Assembly: GCA_038131165.1 (NCBI GenBank)
Contig: JAYPOZ010000014.1
Span: 1 to 64,000 of the forward strand
Source: UBA6544 sp038131165
Lineage (GTDB): Bacteria > Pseudomonadota > Alphaproteobacteria > UBA8366
Reading direction: 5' to 3'
Length of the DNA: 64,000 nt
Shown here: piece after piece, positions 34,244 through 42,808 of the stretch
How positions within the stretch are numbered: the first letter of the stretch is position 1
Layout of the letters: every line of letters begins with the position of its first letter
Program-made: the position numbers and the translations under genes
Notes under the pieces: model-generated
The model's input: only the letters and a program-made list of their open reading frames with translations
Databases searched by the model: none
Told to the model about the DNA's origin: nothing

Positions 34244-34942
34244 CTAAACCCCTGCGCCGTCGAGCCAACGTCCGAAAACCTGTCGGGCCAGGGGTTCAAG
34301 CGTCGGTGCCGCCACCGCCGTTTGCGCTCTCAGTCCGGGCACGTCGATTCCATCGGTGGTCGCTATCTCAAGGGTATGTCCGACAAACCAGCGCTCAAGG
34401 TTCAATGCCGTTGCTTCAAGGTGAAACTGCAGTGCGAGCGCATGGGGTCCGAGGGCAAAGGCCTGGTTCACGACCCGGTCTGTCGAAGCCAGGAGAGTGG
34501 CGCCGGCCGGCAAATCGAAAGTATCGCCATGCCAGTGAAGCACCGCGGCGTCTGCGAGCCAGCCAAGGGGTGATTCGATACCTCCGGCAGACAGCCGTAG
34601 GGGCCTCCAGCCGATTTCCTTTGCCGGTCCGGGATACACGTCCGCGCCGAGCGCCGCCGCCATGATTTGGCAACCGAGGCAGACGCCGAGAGTCGGGCGG
34701 CCGGCGCGGAGACGGCGCGCCGCGAACTCGATTTCATCATCCAAGAACGGATAGGCTTCGCGCTCGTAGACGCCGATCGGCCCGCCGAGAAGAACGACGA
34801 GATCGTCGGCCAATGGATCGATGTCTGCGATCGGATCGACCCCGGCGTCGAGGTAGGTGATTTCGTGACCGCGCTCGGCGAGGATGCTCTCCAGCAGATC
34901 GAGATGCTCGAACGGCACATGCCGGATCGCGAGCGTTCTCAT
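34244..34942 (-). CDS. Class I glutamine amidotransferase-like protein
   Basis: A 232-residue stand-alone GATase1 domain. The nucleophile elbow is GVCLGCQIMAAALGA, the catalytic histidine is in ALQFHLEA with the glutamate two residues later, and the N-terminal block VVLLGGPIGVYERE is as in GMP-synthase-like amidotransferases. Such proteins hydrolyse glutamine or gamma-glutamyl compounds. The start ATG at 34942 shares a base with the stop of the YedK-type gene (TGATG coupling), and the CMD gene follows after 26 bases. The acceptor substrate is not known. Confidence 0.88.
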   Translation of the reverse strand: MRTLAIRHVPFEHLDLLESILAERGHEITYLDAGVDPIADIDPLADDLVVLLGGPIGVYEREAYPFLDDEIEFAARRLRAGRPTLGVCLGCQIMAAALGADVYPGPAKEIGWRPLRLSAGGIESPLGWLADAAVLHWHGDTFDLPAGATLLASTDRVVNQAFALGPHALALQFHLEATALNLERWFVGHTLEIATTDGIDVPGLRAQTAVAAPTLEPLARQVFGRWLDGAGV

Positions 34943-35652
34943 CAAAACAGGTCCAACTGGCTTTGGACCGGTTTCTCCGGCGGGCCGGAAGGCTCGACCG
35001 GGATCAGCAGATCGGGGCCGTCGTTCTGGACCTTGTTGACCAATGTCGCGACCGGCCACGCTTCCATTGCACCCGCATAGGGCACCATTAACGGGGCGGT
35101 TTCCTTCAGGTCGCCCGTCAGCCAGGTGCCATAGGCGCTGGACGGCAGGATAACCGGCATCCGATGGTGGATCGAGCGCAGCGAGTCGTTCGCCTCCGTC
35201 GTTACGATGGCGCAAGTCTCCCAATGATCTCCGTCGCCGCCTTCCCAGCGCTCCCAAATGCCGGCAAAGGCGAAAGGGGTGCCGTCTTCGAGCTGAATGT
35301 AATAGGGCTGTTTCAGACCCTTGCCCACCGGCTTCCATTCGTAGAAGCCGTTGGCCGGTATGAGGCATCTGCGGCGCTGATAGGCCGCCCGGAAGGAGGG
35401 TTTCTCTGCAATGGTCTCTCCTCGGGCATTGCTCATCCGCTTGGCGGTTGCCGGATCCTTTACCCAAGCCGGAACGAGGCCCCAATTGAAGCCGGCGAGA
35501 GTCCGGCCGTCGCCGCGGTCCGACACGCGCACTGCGGGGATATCCTGTCCTGGCGAGATATTGTACCGGGCCACGAGGTTGGGGCGTGCATCGAAGCCAA
35601 ACAACTCGCGCATACTGTCGACAGGCATGGTCAAAGTGTAACGTCCACACAT
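34942..35652 (-). CDS. yedK: SOS response-associated peptidase/abasic-site shield (YedK/HMCES family)
   Basis: A 236-residue SRAP-domain protein. The N terminus is MCGRYTL; after methionine removal the cysteine becomes residue 1 and forms a covalent bond with abasic sites in single-stranded DNA, as known for YedK and HMCES. Other active-site elements are seen: NARGET, GFYEW and SIHHRMPVIL. The ATG at 35652 is chosen to place this cysteine second, although the frame extends 12 codons upstream and no clear ribosome site is visible. It heads a three-gene minus-strand run. No LexA-type box was recognised upstream. Confidence 0.93.
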   Translation of the reverse strand: MCGRYTLTMPVDSMRELFGFDARPNLVARYNISPGQDIPAVRVSDRGDGRTLAGFNWGLVPAWVKDPATAKRMSNARGETIAEKPSFRAAYQRRRCLIPANGFYEWKPVGKGLKQPYYIQLEDGTPFAFAGIWERWEGGDGDHWETCAIVTTEANDSLRSIHHRMPVILPSSAYGTWLTGDLKETAPLMVPYAGAMEAWPVATLVNKVQNDGPDLLIPVEPSGPPEKPVQSQLDLF

Positions 35653-35662
35653 ATGTTGAATA

Positions 35663-36262
35663 TTGCCGAATTCGACCAGTGAAGACACGACGATTCATCA
35701 ATATTTCGGGAAGAACCAGAACATTGCTTGGATATGCAAGACAGCGGTGCCGAAAGTGATCCCCGATATCCATCCTTGTACGGCCGACATTACCGTGGAT
35801 TTGCTGACGACCGGTGGCCAGCGCCGTATCTTCACCGTTTGGTCCGAGGCACGCGATAAATCTCGCAGAACGGTGCCTGACCGAAGTGATATCGATATTC
35901 TCGACCTATGGGAATGCATGGGAAACTTGTCGATGTTGGCGGTAGAGGGAGACGGCGAGTCCTTTCGTTATCTGGTCCACGGTACGAACATCGCGCGCGA
36001 CTACGGTGAGGATCTCACCGGAAAACGGATTACCGACATTCCCTCCGATACGTCGAATATACTGCTTGAAATCTATCGGACTGTGTGGCGCGAACAGCGC
36101 CCGTATCTCACACGGATGAACGCCAATAACGTGTCGTTTGTCGATATCATCGAGCGGTTCCTGTTGCCCCTGACCCATGGAGGCGACGAGGTCGCCCGGA
36201 TTATTGTGGGATGTTATCCTTTGAGTTTCAGAAAGAAACCGGACCAATTCCTTGCAGAATGA
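35663..36262 (+). CDS. PAS-domain protein (PAS_5 type), start uncertain
   Basis: A protein of up to 199 residues with a single PAS-like domain: ILDLWECMGNLSML, FRYLVHGTNIARDYGEDLTGKRITDI and IERFLLPLTHGGDEVARIIVGCY follow the pattern of the alphaproteobacterial PAS_5 family, single-domain proteins of unknown role with no output domain. The frame opens with a TTG at 35663 only 11 bases from the divergent yedK start and has no clear ribosome site; in-frame GTGs at 35747 or 35756 would give shorter forms and leave more room for promoters. The first 40 residues are not conserved in my recollection. It ends 12 bases before the prpD-like gene. Confidence 0.65.
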   Translation: MPNSTSEDTTIHQYFGKNQNIAWICKTAVPKVIPDIHPCTADITVDLLTTGGQRRIFTVWSEARDKSRRTVPDRSDIDILDLWECMGNLSMLAVEGDGESFRYLVHGTNIARDYGEDLTGKRITDIPSDTSNILLEIYRTVWREQRPYLTRMNANNVSFVDIIERFLLPLTHGGDEVARIIVGCYPLSFRKKPDQFLAE

Positions 36263-36274
36263 TCGGAGACGAAA

Positions 36275-37786
36275 ATGAAGATTCATGAGCTTCGCGTCTG
36301 GCCTTCGGCCGAGCCGCACGCGCGTGAAGAGGAATTGGCCTGGCAATTGGCCGAGCTCGCGGTCGATCCCGTTCCGGTCGAGGATATGGTCGTCGAGATG
36401 ATCGGAAACCGGATCATCGACAATGCAGCCGTCGCCATTGCCTCCTTGCAGCGCAGTCCTGTCGCGAATGCCCGCCAACAGGCCTTGGCGCATCGGCGCC
36501 GTGGCGGCGCCACGCTTTATGGTCTGTCGGCGGACACCCGGGTCGCCGCGGAATGGGCCTCCTGGGCGAACGGGACGGCGGTGCGGGAACTCGACTATCA
36601 CGACACCTATCTGGCCGAGGAGTATTCCCATCCGGGGGATAACATCCCGCCATTGCTCGCGGTGGCGCAGCAGACGGGCCGCTCGGGCGCCGATCTCGTG
36701 CGCGGACTGGCGACAGCCTATGAAATCCACATCAATCTGGTGAAGGCAATTTCCCTGCACAAGCATCGGATTGATCACGTGGCGCATCTGGGGCCGGCCG
36801 CGGCCGCCGGAATCGGCACGATGCTGGGATTGCCGGCCGAGACGATTTACCAGGCCATCAATCATGTCCTGCATGTGACGACCTCGACGCGGCAATCCCG
36901 CAAAGGCCATATTTCCAGTTGGAAGGCCTACGCGCCGGGACATGCGACGAAGCTGGCGGTGGAAGCCGTCGATCGTGCCATGCGGGGCGAAGGCGGCCCG
37001 GCACCGATCTGGGAAGGCGAGGACGGCGTCGTTGCCTGGCTGCTCGACGGCAGGGACGCCGCCTACCGCATCCCGCTGCCGGAGAAAGGGGAGCCGAAAG
37101 GCGCCATTCTGGAGAGCTTCACCAAGGAGCATTCGGCGGAGTATCAGGCCCAGGCGCTGATCGATTTGGCGCGGCGGATGCGGACGGATATACCCGATAC
37201 CAATGCGGTCGAGCGAATCGTCATCCACACCAGCCATCATACCCATGCGGTGATCGGTAGCGGCGCCAACGATCCGCAGAAATACGATCCCGATGCCAGT
37301 CGGGAGACGCTGGACCATTCGATCCCGTATATCTTCGCCGTGGCCTTGGAAGACGGCGGCTGGCATCATGTCGAATCCTATACGCCGGAGCGCGCGCACC
37401 GCCCCGAAACCGTAGCGCTTTGGCGCAAAGTAGAAACCCGCGAGGATCCCGATTGGGAGGCCCGCTATCACGATCCCGACCCGGCTAAGAAGTCCTTCGG
37501 CGGGCGGGTGGAGATCACGTTGTCCGATGGCCGCACGCTGGCTGACGAGATCGCCGTGGCCGATGCCCATCCGGCGGGCGCGCGGCCCTTCGTGCGGGAG
37601 AATTACATTGCGAAGTTCGAGACCTTGGCTGCCACCACGGTCAGCGAGCGGGAACGCCGACGCTTCATCGAGGCGGCAGGCCAGGTCTCCCGATTGAGTG
37701 CGGCCGAACTGGCGGGCTTAACACCTGTCGCCGACTTGCTTCGACTTACGAACACGCCGGATGGGCGCGGCATTTTCGATGCTTAG
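36275..37786 (+). CDS. prpD: MmgE/PrpD family 2-methylcitrate dehydratase-like protein
   Basis: A 503-residue MmgE/PrpD protein. The characteristic blocks are AVRELDYHDTYLAEEYSHPGDNIPP, VKAISLHKHRIDHVAHLGPAAAAG and STRQSRKGHISSWKAYAPGHATKLAVEA, which match PrpD proper more closely than cis-aconitate decarboxylases. PrpD dehydrates 2-methylcitrate in propionate breakdown. No prpB lyase gene is adjacent; a citrate-synthase-family gene lies 3 kb upstream. The following gene (10 bases downstream) resembles dihydroxyphthalate decarboxylases, suggesting that this copy may serve another catabolic route. The ATG has GGAGACG upstream. Confidence 0.82.
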   Translation: MKIHELRVWPSAEPHAREEELAWQLAELAVDPVPVEDMVVEMIGNRIIDNAAVAIASLQRSPVANARQQALAHRRRGGATLYGLSADTRVAAEWASWANGTAVRELDYHDTYLAEEYSHPGDNIPPLLAVAQQTGRSGADLVRGLATAYEIHINLVKAISLHKHRIDHVAHLGPAAAAGIGTMLGLPAETIYQAINHVLHVTTSTRQSRKGHISSWKAYAPGHATKLAVEAVDRAMRGEGGPAPIWEGEDGVVAWLLDGRDAAYRIPLPEKGEPKGAILESFTKEHSAEYQAQALIDLARRMRTDIPDTNAVERIVIHTSHHTHAVIGSGANDPQKYDPDASRETLDHSIPYIFAVALEDGGWHHVESYTPERAHRPETVALWRKVETREDPDWEARYHDPDPAKKSFGGRVEITLSDGRTLADEIAVADAHPAGARPFVRENYIAKFETLAATTVSERERRRFIEAAGQVSRLSAAELAGLTPVADLLRLTNTPDGRGIFDA

Positions 37787-37795
37787 GAAAGAAAA

Positions 37796-38788
37796 ATGGG
37801 CAATATTCACATCACGATCGCCACGAACGATTACGACCGCACCCGCGCGGTGAAGGACGGCAAGGTCGGGGTTGACGGCTGCGACGTCACCTATCTGACG
37901 ATGCTGCCGGAGGAGTTGTTCTTCCGGGCGGTGCGCTATGCGGAGTTCGACGTGACCGAATTGTCGTTCTCGACGCACATGCTGCAGACCCGGCGCGGCG
38001 ACGCACAGTATGTCGGCATTCCGGTTTTTCTCTCGCGCGTCTTTCGGCATTCCGGGTTTTATATCCGCACCGACCGAGGGATCGAAACCGGCGCCGACCT
38101 CAAGGGGAAAACCGTCGGCGTGCCCGAGTACCAGATGACCGCGGCCGTATGGCAGCGCGGCTTGCTCAAGGACGAGTTCGACGTCGACCCCTGGGAGATT
38201 GCGTGGCGCACCGGCGGCCTCGAGGAGACCGGTCGTGAAGAGCGCACGCCGATCCACCTGCCGGAGAAGTATGACTGCCGTCGGATCGGGCCGGACCAGA
38301 CGCTTTCGGGAATGCTCGAATCCGGCGAGCTCGACGCGGTGATCTGCCCGCCGGTGCCGTCCTGCCTGCAGCGGGGTGTGCCCAATGTCGGCCGACTCTG
38401 GCCCGATTTCCGCACGGCGGAGCAGGATTATTACCGGCGCACCGGCCTTTTCCCGATCATGCACATCCTGGGCGTGAAGAAATCGCTGGTGGCGAAACAC
38501 CCATGGCTTCCCGCCAATCTCTATAAGGCGTTCAGAAGCGCAAAGGACCTTGCCTTTAAGGAGTTGGAGGCTCACGGCGCGCTCAAGATATCGCTGCCCT
38601 GGGTCTGCGCCGAGCTGGCCGAGACCCGCGCATTGATGGGCCCCGACGTCTGGTCCTACGGAGTTGCCGAGAATCGGGCGGATATCGAGGCGCTGATCCG
38701 GTATTCCGCCGAGCAGAGCCTGACCGAGCCGGGCCTTACGCCGGAAGACCTGTTTGCTGAGACGACACTGCAGACCGCACGCAGTTAG
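37796..38788 (+). CDS. 4,5-dihydroxyphthalate decarboxylase-like / periplasmic-binding-fold protein
   Basis: A 330-residue protein with the bilobal NMT1/substrate-binding fold: TIATNDYDRTRAVKDGKV, AEFDVTELSFSTHMLQTRRGD, DLKGKTVGVPEYQMTAAVWQRGLL and DAVICPPVPSC. This family includes 4,5-dihydroxyphthalate decarboxylase (Pht5/OphC), but many members are labelled ABC binding proteins. No signal peptide is present, which favours a cytoplasmic enzyme. It lies 10 bases after the PrpD-like gene, so it may act on a related substrate. The true reaction is uncertain. Confidence 0.72.
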   Translation: MGNIHITIATNDYDRTRAVKDGKVGVDGCDVTYLTMLPEELFFRAVRYAEFDVTELSFSTHMLQTRRGDAQYVGIPVFLSRVFRHSGFYIRTDRGIETGADLKGKTVGVPEYQMTAAVWQRGLLKDEFDVDPWEIAWRTGGLEETGREERTPIHLPEKYDCRRIGPDQTLSGMLESGELDAVICPPVPSCLQRGVPNVGRLWPDFRTAEQDYYRRTGLFPIMHILGVKKSLVAKHPWLPANLYKAFRSAKDLAFKELEAHGALKISLPWVCAELAETRALMGPDVWSYGVAENRADIEALIRYSAEQSLTEPGLTPEDLFAETTLQTARS

Positions 38789-38876
38789 GCCGGCGGGACC
38801 TGATGACAAAGCCGGCGTGTCCTATATTCTGTCCGGCAAGTAAACCCAGCACGGCGGCATGACCGCGGAGGACGAT

Positions 38877-39362
38877 ATGGAGCTGACGAGTAAGACTACG
38901 GAGATTGCGAAACTGCTGGTGGCACGCGGCGAGACGGTCGCCGTCGGCGAAAGCTCCGCGGGGGGGCTGGTCTCGGCCTCCTTGCTTGCGGTGCCCGGGG
39001 CCTCGAAATACTTCATGGGCGGCGGTGTCATCTATACGCATCGGGCGCGCAAGCGGATTGTGGAGATCGACTTCAAGGATCATCCGGGCGTGCGCTCGTC
39101 GAGCGAGCCCTATGCCAGCCTGCTGGCCAAAAGCATGCGCGAGAAACTGAGCGCGACTTGGGGTCTCGCGGAGACGGGAGCGTCCGGGCCGACCGGCAAC
39201 AGCTATGGCGACGACGCCGGGCATACCTGTGTCGCGGTGGACGGGCCGGTGTGCGACGTCCGCACGCTCGAGACACGCTCCGCCGACCGCGAGGCCAATA
39301 TGTGGGCCTTCACCGATGAAGCGCTGGATCTCTTCATCGAATGCTTGAAGCGGGCGCCCTAA
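38877..39362 (+). CDS. CinA C-terminal domain (PncC-like nicotinamide-nucleotide amidase) protein
   Basis: A 161-residue stand-alone CinA C-terminal domain. The conserved segments are VAVGESSAGGLVSASLLAVPGASKYFMGGGVIYT and WGLAETGASGPTGNSYG; the serine in ESSAGG is the expected nucleophile. Classical PncC deamidates nicotinamide mononucleotide for NAD recycling. This sequence differs from housekeeping PncC in carrying the GGGVIYTHRARKRIVEID segment, and it lies 8 bases before a molybdenum hydroxylase gene; a link to molybdopterin handling, since CinA relatives resemble MoaB-like domains, is a speculation. GGAGG before the ATG at 38877 decides the start. Confidence 0.78.
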   Translation: MELTSKTTEIAKLLVARGETVAVGESSAGGLVSASLLAVPGASKYFMGGGVIYTHRARKRIVEIDFKDHPGVRSSSEPYASLLAKSMREKLSATWGLAETGASGPTGNSYGDDAGHTCVAVDGPVCDVRTLETRSADREANMWAFTDEALDLFIECLKRAP

Positions 39363-39370
39363 TCATCGGA

Positions 39371-41698
39371 ATGTTCGGAGACCGGATCAAACGGCGGGAA
39401 GATCCGGCGCTGCTGCGCGGTGCCGGACGCTTCGCCGACGATATTCAGCTACCCGGCATGCTGCATGCCTGTTTCGTGCGCAGCCCGTTCGCGCACGCGC
39501 GGGTCGGTACCATCGACACGGCCGCGGCCATGGCGTTGGAAGGGGTGGTCGCGGTCTATACGCTCGCCGATCTCGCGCCGCATCTGACCGGCGAACGGGT
39601 GCCGGTGGAGATGCCGGCAGGCGCTATTCGTCATTCCGTCGATCCCTACGTTCTGGCCAAGGACGAGGTTTGTCACGTCGGAGACCCAGTCGCGCTCGTC
39701 GTCGCCGAGTCGAAGGCGGTCGCGGAAGATGCGGCGGGGATGGTCGGGGTCGATTACGACCCCCTGCCTGTCTGCGCGGATCCGAGAGCGGCACTGGCAC
39801 CCGGCGCGCCGCAGGTTCGCCTCGACGTGCCCGATAATCTGGTCGCGGCCTTCGATGTCGCTTATGGCGACACGGCCACGGCGTTCGCCACAGCACCTCG
39901 TGTCTTCCAGGAATCGATCGTGCTTCACAAGGGCGGCGGCCATGCGATGGAATGCCGGGCGCTGGTTGCCGACTACGATGCCGCGCGCGGTCATCTGACG
40001 GTCTGGAATGCAACCCAGATGCCGCACCGGGCGCAGATGATCCTGACCCGCTGTTTGGGCATGTCGGAAGGCGACGTTCGGGTGGTGCCGCCGGATGTGG
40101 GCGGCGGATTCGGACCGAAATTCGTTTTCTACTCGGAGGAAGTCTCGGTGCCGCTGGCCGCGAAACTGCTGGGCCGGCCGGTGAAGTGGATTGAGGACCG
40201 GCGCGAGCATTTCACCGCCACGACCCAGGAGAGAGACCAGTTCTGGGAGGTCGAGGTCGCGGTGGAAGGGGACGGGCGGCTTATCGGTATCCGGGGCGAA
40301 CTGATCCACGATCACGGTGCCTATACGCCCTACGGTTTGGCGCTGGCGCAGAATTCCGCGAGCAATCTCCTGGGGCCCTACAAACTGCCGCATTATGACC
40401 TGAAGGTACGGATGGCGTTGACGAATCTAATTCCGGCGACACCCACGCGCGGTGCCGGGCGTCCGCAAGGGACCTTTGTGATGGAGCGGCTGATGGACCG
40501 CATCGCGCGGGAGTTGGGCCTCGACCGTGCCGAGGTGCGGCAGCGAAACTTTATCGAGCCGGATGAGATGCCGTATGCGACGCCCATTGTCACCCGCGAC
40601 GGCAAGGCGATGACCTATGACAGCGGCGACTACCCGGGCGCGCAGAAACTGGTTTTGAGCAAAGCGGATTACGAAGGGTTCGGAACCCGTCGCGCGGCGG
40701 CCCGGCAGGCGGGACATTATCTGGGATTCGGCTTGGCAAATTATGTCGAGGGAACGGGACGGGGACCGTTCGAATCCGCGACCGTGCGGATCGGGCCCTC
40801 GGGCAATGTGCGTATCGAGACCGGTGCCACGTCCCAAGGGCAGGGGATTGGAACCGCCTTGGCGCAAATCGCGGCGGGCGAGATCGGCGTCGATTTCGAG
40901 GATGTGGCCGTGACGATGGGAGATACAAGCGTCGTCCCCTATGGCCTTGGGGCCTTTGCCAGCCGGCAGGCGGTGACGGCCGGCTCCTCGGTGATGACCG
41001 CGGCCAGGGAAGTCAAAGCCAAGGCGTTGGCGGCAGCGTCCCATATGCTCGAAGCTGCCGTTGCGGATTTGGAGGTGGTCTCCGGCGTGGTGCGCATCAA
41101 GGGCTCTGACCGGTCGGTGACGCTCGGCGACATCGCGGCGGCGATGGCGGGGCAGCCTGGCTACGCCATTCCGGGGAATCTTCCGCCCGGACAGGAGGCC
41201 CGGGCCAACTTCGAGGTCGACAGCATCTCCTATTGTAACGGCAGTCATGCTTGCGAGGTCGCCGTTGATCCCGAAACGGGGTCCGTGGAAATTCTAAGAT
41301 ACGTGGTCGTCCATGACTGCGGCCGGATGATCAACCCGATTCTGGTGGAGGGGCAGATTCTCGGCGGTGTCGTTCACGGTTTGGGAAACGCGCTAATGGA
41401 GCGCATGATTTATGACGGGGAAGGTCAGCCGCTGACCGCAAATTATGGCGAGTATCTGCTGCCTACCGCGACGGAAGCGCCCCGAATCGAGATATACCAC
41501 ATGGAATCGCCGACGCCTTTGAATCCGCTCGGCGTCAAAGGGACGGGAGAAAGCGGCACGGTTCCGGCAGCGGCATGCATTATCTCCGCTATCGAAGATG
41601 CCCTGTCCGATTTCGGCATTCGTCTGGCGGCAGCGCCGGTGTCTCCAATGGAGTTGGCCGCGCTTCTGCAGGACCGGCAGCTCTTACTTGGCGGGTAG
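39371..41698 (+). CDS. Molybdenum hydroxylase large subunit (xanthine dehydrogenase/CoxL-like), orphan
   Basis: A 775-residue molybdopterin-binding subunit of the xanthine dehydrogenase family. It starts MFGDRIKRREDPALLRGAGRFADD and has the VGDPVALVVAE, GGGFGPKF, TPTRGAGRPQGTF and GVKGTGESGTVPAAA blocks; the glutamate of the last is the family's catalytic base. The loop TRGAGR lacks the cysteine of true CO dehydrogenase (AYRCSFR), so CO oxidation is not predicted. The FAD and [2Fe-2S] subunits normally encoded beside it are missing on both sides. The ATG at 39371 fits the family start; an ATG at 39341 inside the CinA-like gene is less likely. The 3' end overlaps the convergent TfoX-N gene by 15 bases. 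Confidence 0.88.
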   Translation: MFGDRIKRREDPALLRGAGRFADDIQLPGMLHACFVRSPFAHARVGTIDTAAAMALEGVVAVYTLADLAPHLTGERVPVEMPAGAIRHSVDPYVLAKDEVCHVGDPVALVVAESKAVAEDAAGMVGVDYDPLPVCADPRAALAPGAPQVRLDVPDNLVAAFDVAYGDTATAFATAPRVFQESIVLHKGGGHAMECRALVADYDAARGHLTVWNATQMPHRAQMILTRCLGMSEGDVRVVPPDVGGGFGPKFVFYSEEVSVPLAAKLLGRPVKWIEDRREHFTATTQERDQFWEVEVAVEGDGRLIGIRGELIHDHGAYTPYGLALAQNSASNLLGPYKLPHYDLKVRMALTNLIPATPTRGAGRPQGTFVMERLMDRIARELGLDRAEVRQRNFIEPDEMPYATPIVTRDGKAMTYDSGDYPGAQKLVLSKADYEGFGTRRAAARQAGHYLGFGLANYVEGTGRGPFESATVRIGPSGNVRIETGATSQGQGIGTALAQIAAGEIGVDFEDVAVTMGDTSVVPYGLGAFASRQAVTAGSSVMTAAREVKAKALAAASHMLEAAVADLEVVSGVVRIKGSDRSVTLGDIAAAMAGQPGYAIPGNLPPGQEARANFEVDSISYCNGSHACEVAVDPETGSVEILRYVVVHDCGRMINPILVEGQILGGVVHGLGNALMERMIYDGEGQPLTANYGEYLLPTATEAPRIEIYHMESPTPLNPLGVKGTGESGTVPAAACIISAIEDALSDFGIRLAAAPVSPMELAALLQDRQLLLGG

Positions 41699-42013
41699 CG
41701 CGTTGGCAAAGGCGAGCGCGCGCTCTATCCAGTATCTCAGATTTTTCTCGTCGGCGAGGTCTTTTTCGCGCACGACGGCCATCGTTGTCATCGGCTTACC
41801 GGTAAAATCGAAATAGTCGACCCCTTGCCGCCCGACAGCCTCGGCGGCGCCGTCCTTGCCGAGCCGCAGGACGAGATCGTTTTTCTGGATGCCGCAGCAC
41901 ATATTGCCCCGGCTCATGAAAGCCAATCCACCGAACATTTTCTTCTCGACGATGTCCGGTTGGTCGGCGAGCAGGTCGCGGATGCGCGAGGCAAGATCTT
42001 CATCATAGGCCAT
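41684..42013 (-). CDS. TfoX/Sxy N-terminal domain protein
   Basis: A 109-residue protein consisting only of the TfoX N-terminal domain (MFGGLAFMSRGNMCCGIQKNDLVLRLGK and FDFTGKPMTTMAVV). In gamma-proteobacteria the full-length protein controls competence; short alphaproteobacterial forms like this have no known role and competence should not be inferred. GGAAGG precedes the ATG. It is a single gene convergent with the molybdenum hydroxylase gene. Confidence 0.85.
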   Translation of the reverse strand: MAYDEDLASRIRDLLADQPDIVEKKMFGGLAFMSRGNMCCGIQKNDLVLRLGKDGAAEAVGRQGVDYFDFTGKPMTTMAVVREKDLADEKNLRYWIERALAFANALPAK

Positions 42014-42248
42014 TTAACAAACCTTCCGCTTTCATGACGAAAGTTAGCAGATGCGCCGGGCCATATTAAACGATTCCGTACCGCAGATGTTGCGGTGAAT
42101 TCCAATGGCTTTCGTTTTCCGTTGCTTGGGCAGAGCAAGTCGCATTTCAGGTTAGGCGCCGTTGAAATTTGATCCGCCTCAATGCGGCCAGCACCGTTTC
42201 AAGTCAGGCATTGCGGTAAGGTATCAGATAGTCAAACGGAGGTCTTAA

Positions 42249-42680
42249 ATGGTTGAGAAATCTCATACGGCTGCCGGTCACGAAGGTGGTTTTTGGCCAA
42301 GTGTGTTTGACCCGTTGAGGAATGTCGGCGAGAAGATCGCCGATTTTTTCGCACCGTCCGCAGACGCGTCTTCGACGGAGGACGTTTATGAAATTAATGT
42401 CGAACTGCCTGGTGTCTCCAGCGACGACGTAACGGTCGAGTTGCACGATAACGTGCTCGCGGTGAAGGGCGAGAAGCGGTTTGAGCGGGAGGAGACCGGA
42501 AAGACCTATTATTTCTCGGAACGCCGGTTCGGGTCTTTTCACCGTTCCTTCCGACTTCCCGAGGACGTCGATCCCGAGAAAGTCTCGGCCGATTTCAAGG
42601 ACGGCGTACTGGCGATCAAGATCGCCAAACGTCAGGCCGGTGCGCAGGCGCCCCGTAAGATTCAGGTGCGTAAGGGCTGA
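42249..42680 (+). CDS. Small heat-shock protein Hsp20 (alpha-crystallin domain)
   Basis: A 143-residue sHsp: an N-terminal variable part, an alpha-crystallin domain from about residue 45 (DVYEINVELPGVSSDDVTVELHDNVLAVKGEK through FHRSFRLPEDVDPEKVSADFKDGVLAIKIAK) and a short C-terminal tail with KIQV as the IxI/V-like anchor. It acts as an ATP-independent holdase for unfolding proteins. ACGGAGG precedes the ATG. The 235-base upstream region was searched by eye for a heat-shock promoter or a ROSE-type thermometer, and none could be assigned. A hairpin follows the gene. Confidence 0.93.
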   Translation: MVEKSHTAAGHEGGFWPSVFDPLRNVGEKIADFFAPSADASSTEDVYEINVELPGVSSDDVTVELHDNVLAVKGEKRFEREETGKTYYFSERRFGSFHRSFRLPEDVDPEKVSADFKDGVLAIKIAKRQAGAQAPRKIQVRKG

Positions 42681-42704
42681 TCCCAAGCGCATGCGTATCA
42701 AAAG

Positions 42705-42729
42705 ACGGCGCCTCCAAGTGGGGCGCCGT
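42705..42729 (+). terminator. Hairpin terminator after hsp20
   Basis: A perfect 8-base stem, ACGGCGCC and GGCGCCGT, with a 9-base loop, 24 bases after the hsp20 stop, followed by a short TTACCTTATT stretch. The weak T tract suggests imperfect termination; the cyclase gene starts 80 bases later. Confidence 0.6.
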
Positions 42730-42808
42730 TACCTTATTGGCCTAAGTCGCTTTTCGGAGTAAGTTCGGAGGTCGCCAGCCTTCTGGCGTCGGGGCAAAAT
42801 AGGGACGC

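Noticed and set aside
34943..35773. Upstream extension of the amidotransferase frame to 509 residues
   Set aside because: The extension overlaps the YedK gene in another frame and is not conserved; the ATG at 34942, coupled to the YedK stop, matches the amidotransferase start.
32359..37786. A complete methylcitrate cycle operon
   Set aside because: The citrate-synthase-like and PrpD-like genes are separated by minus-strand genes, and no prpB lyase is present.
39371..41698. Aerobic CO dehydrogenase (coxL form I)
   Set aside because: The active-site loop reads TRGAGR and lacks the cysteine of AYRCSFR, and the coxM and coxS genes are absent.
41684..42013. Natural competence regulator
   Set aside because: Only the N-terminal TfoX domain is present; such short proteins in this group have no shown link to competence.
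42014..42248. Heat-shock promoter or ROSE thermometer before hsp20
   Set aside because: No spacing of CTTGA-type and CYTAT-type elements, and no convincing hairpin hiding the ACGGAGG site, could be found by eye.
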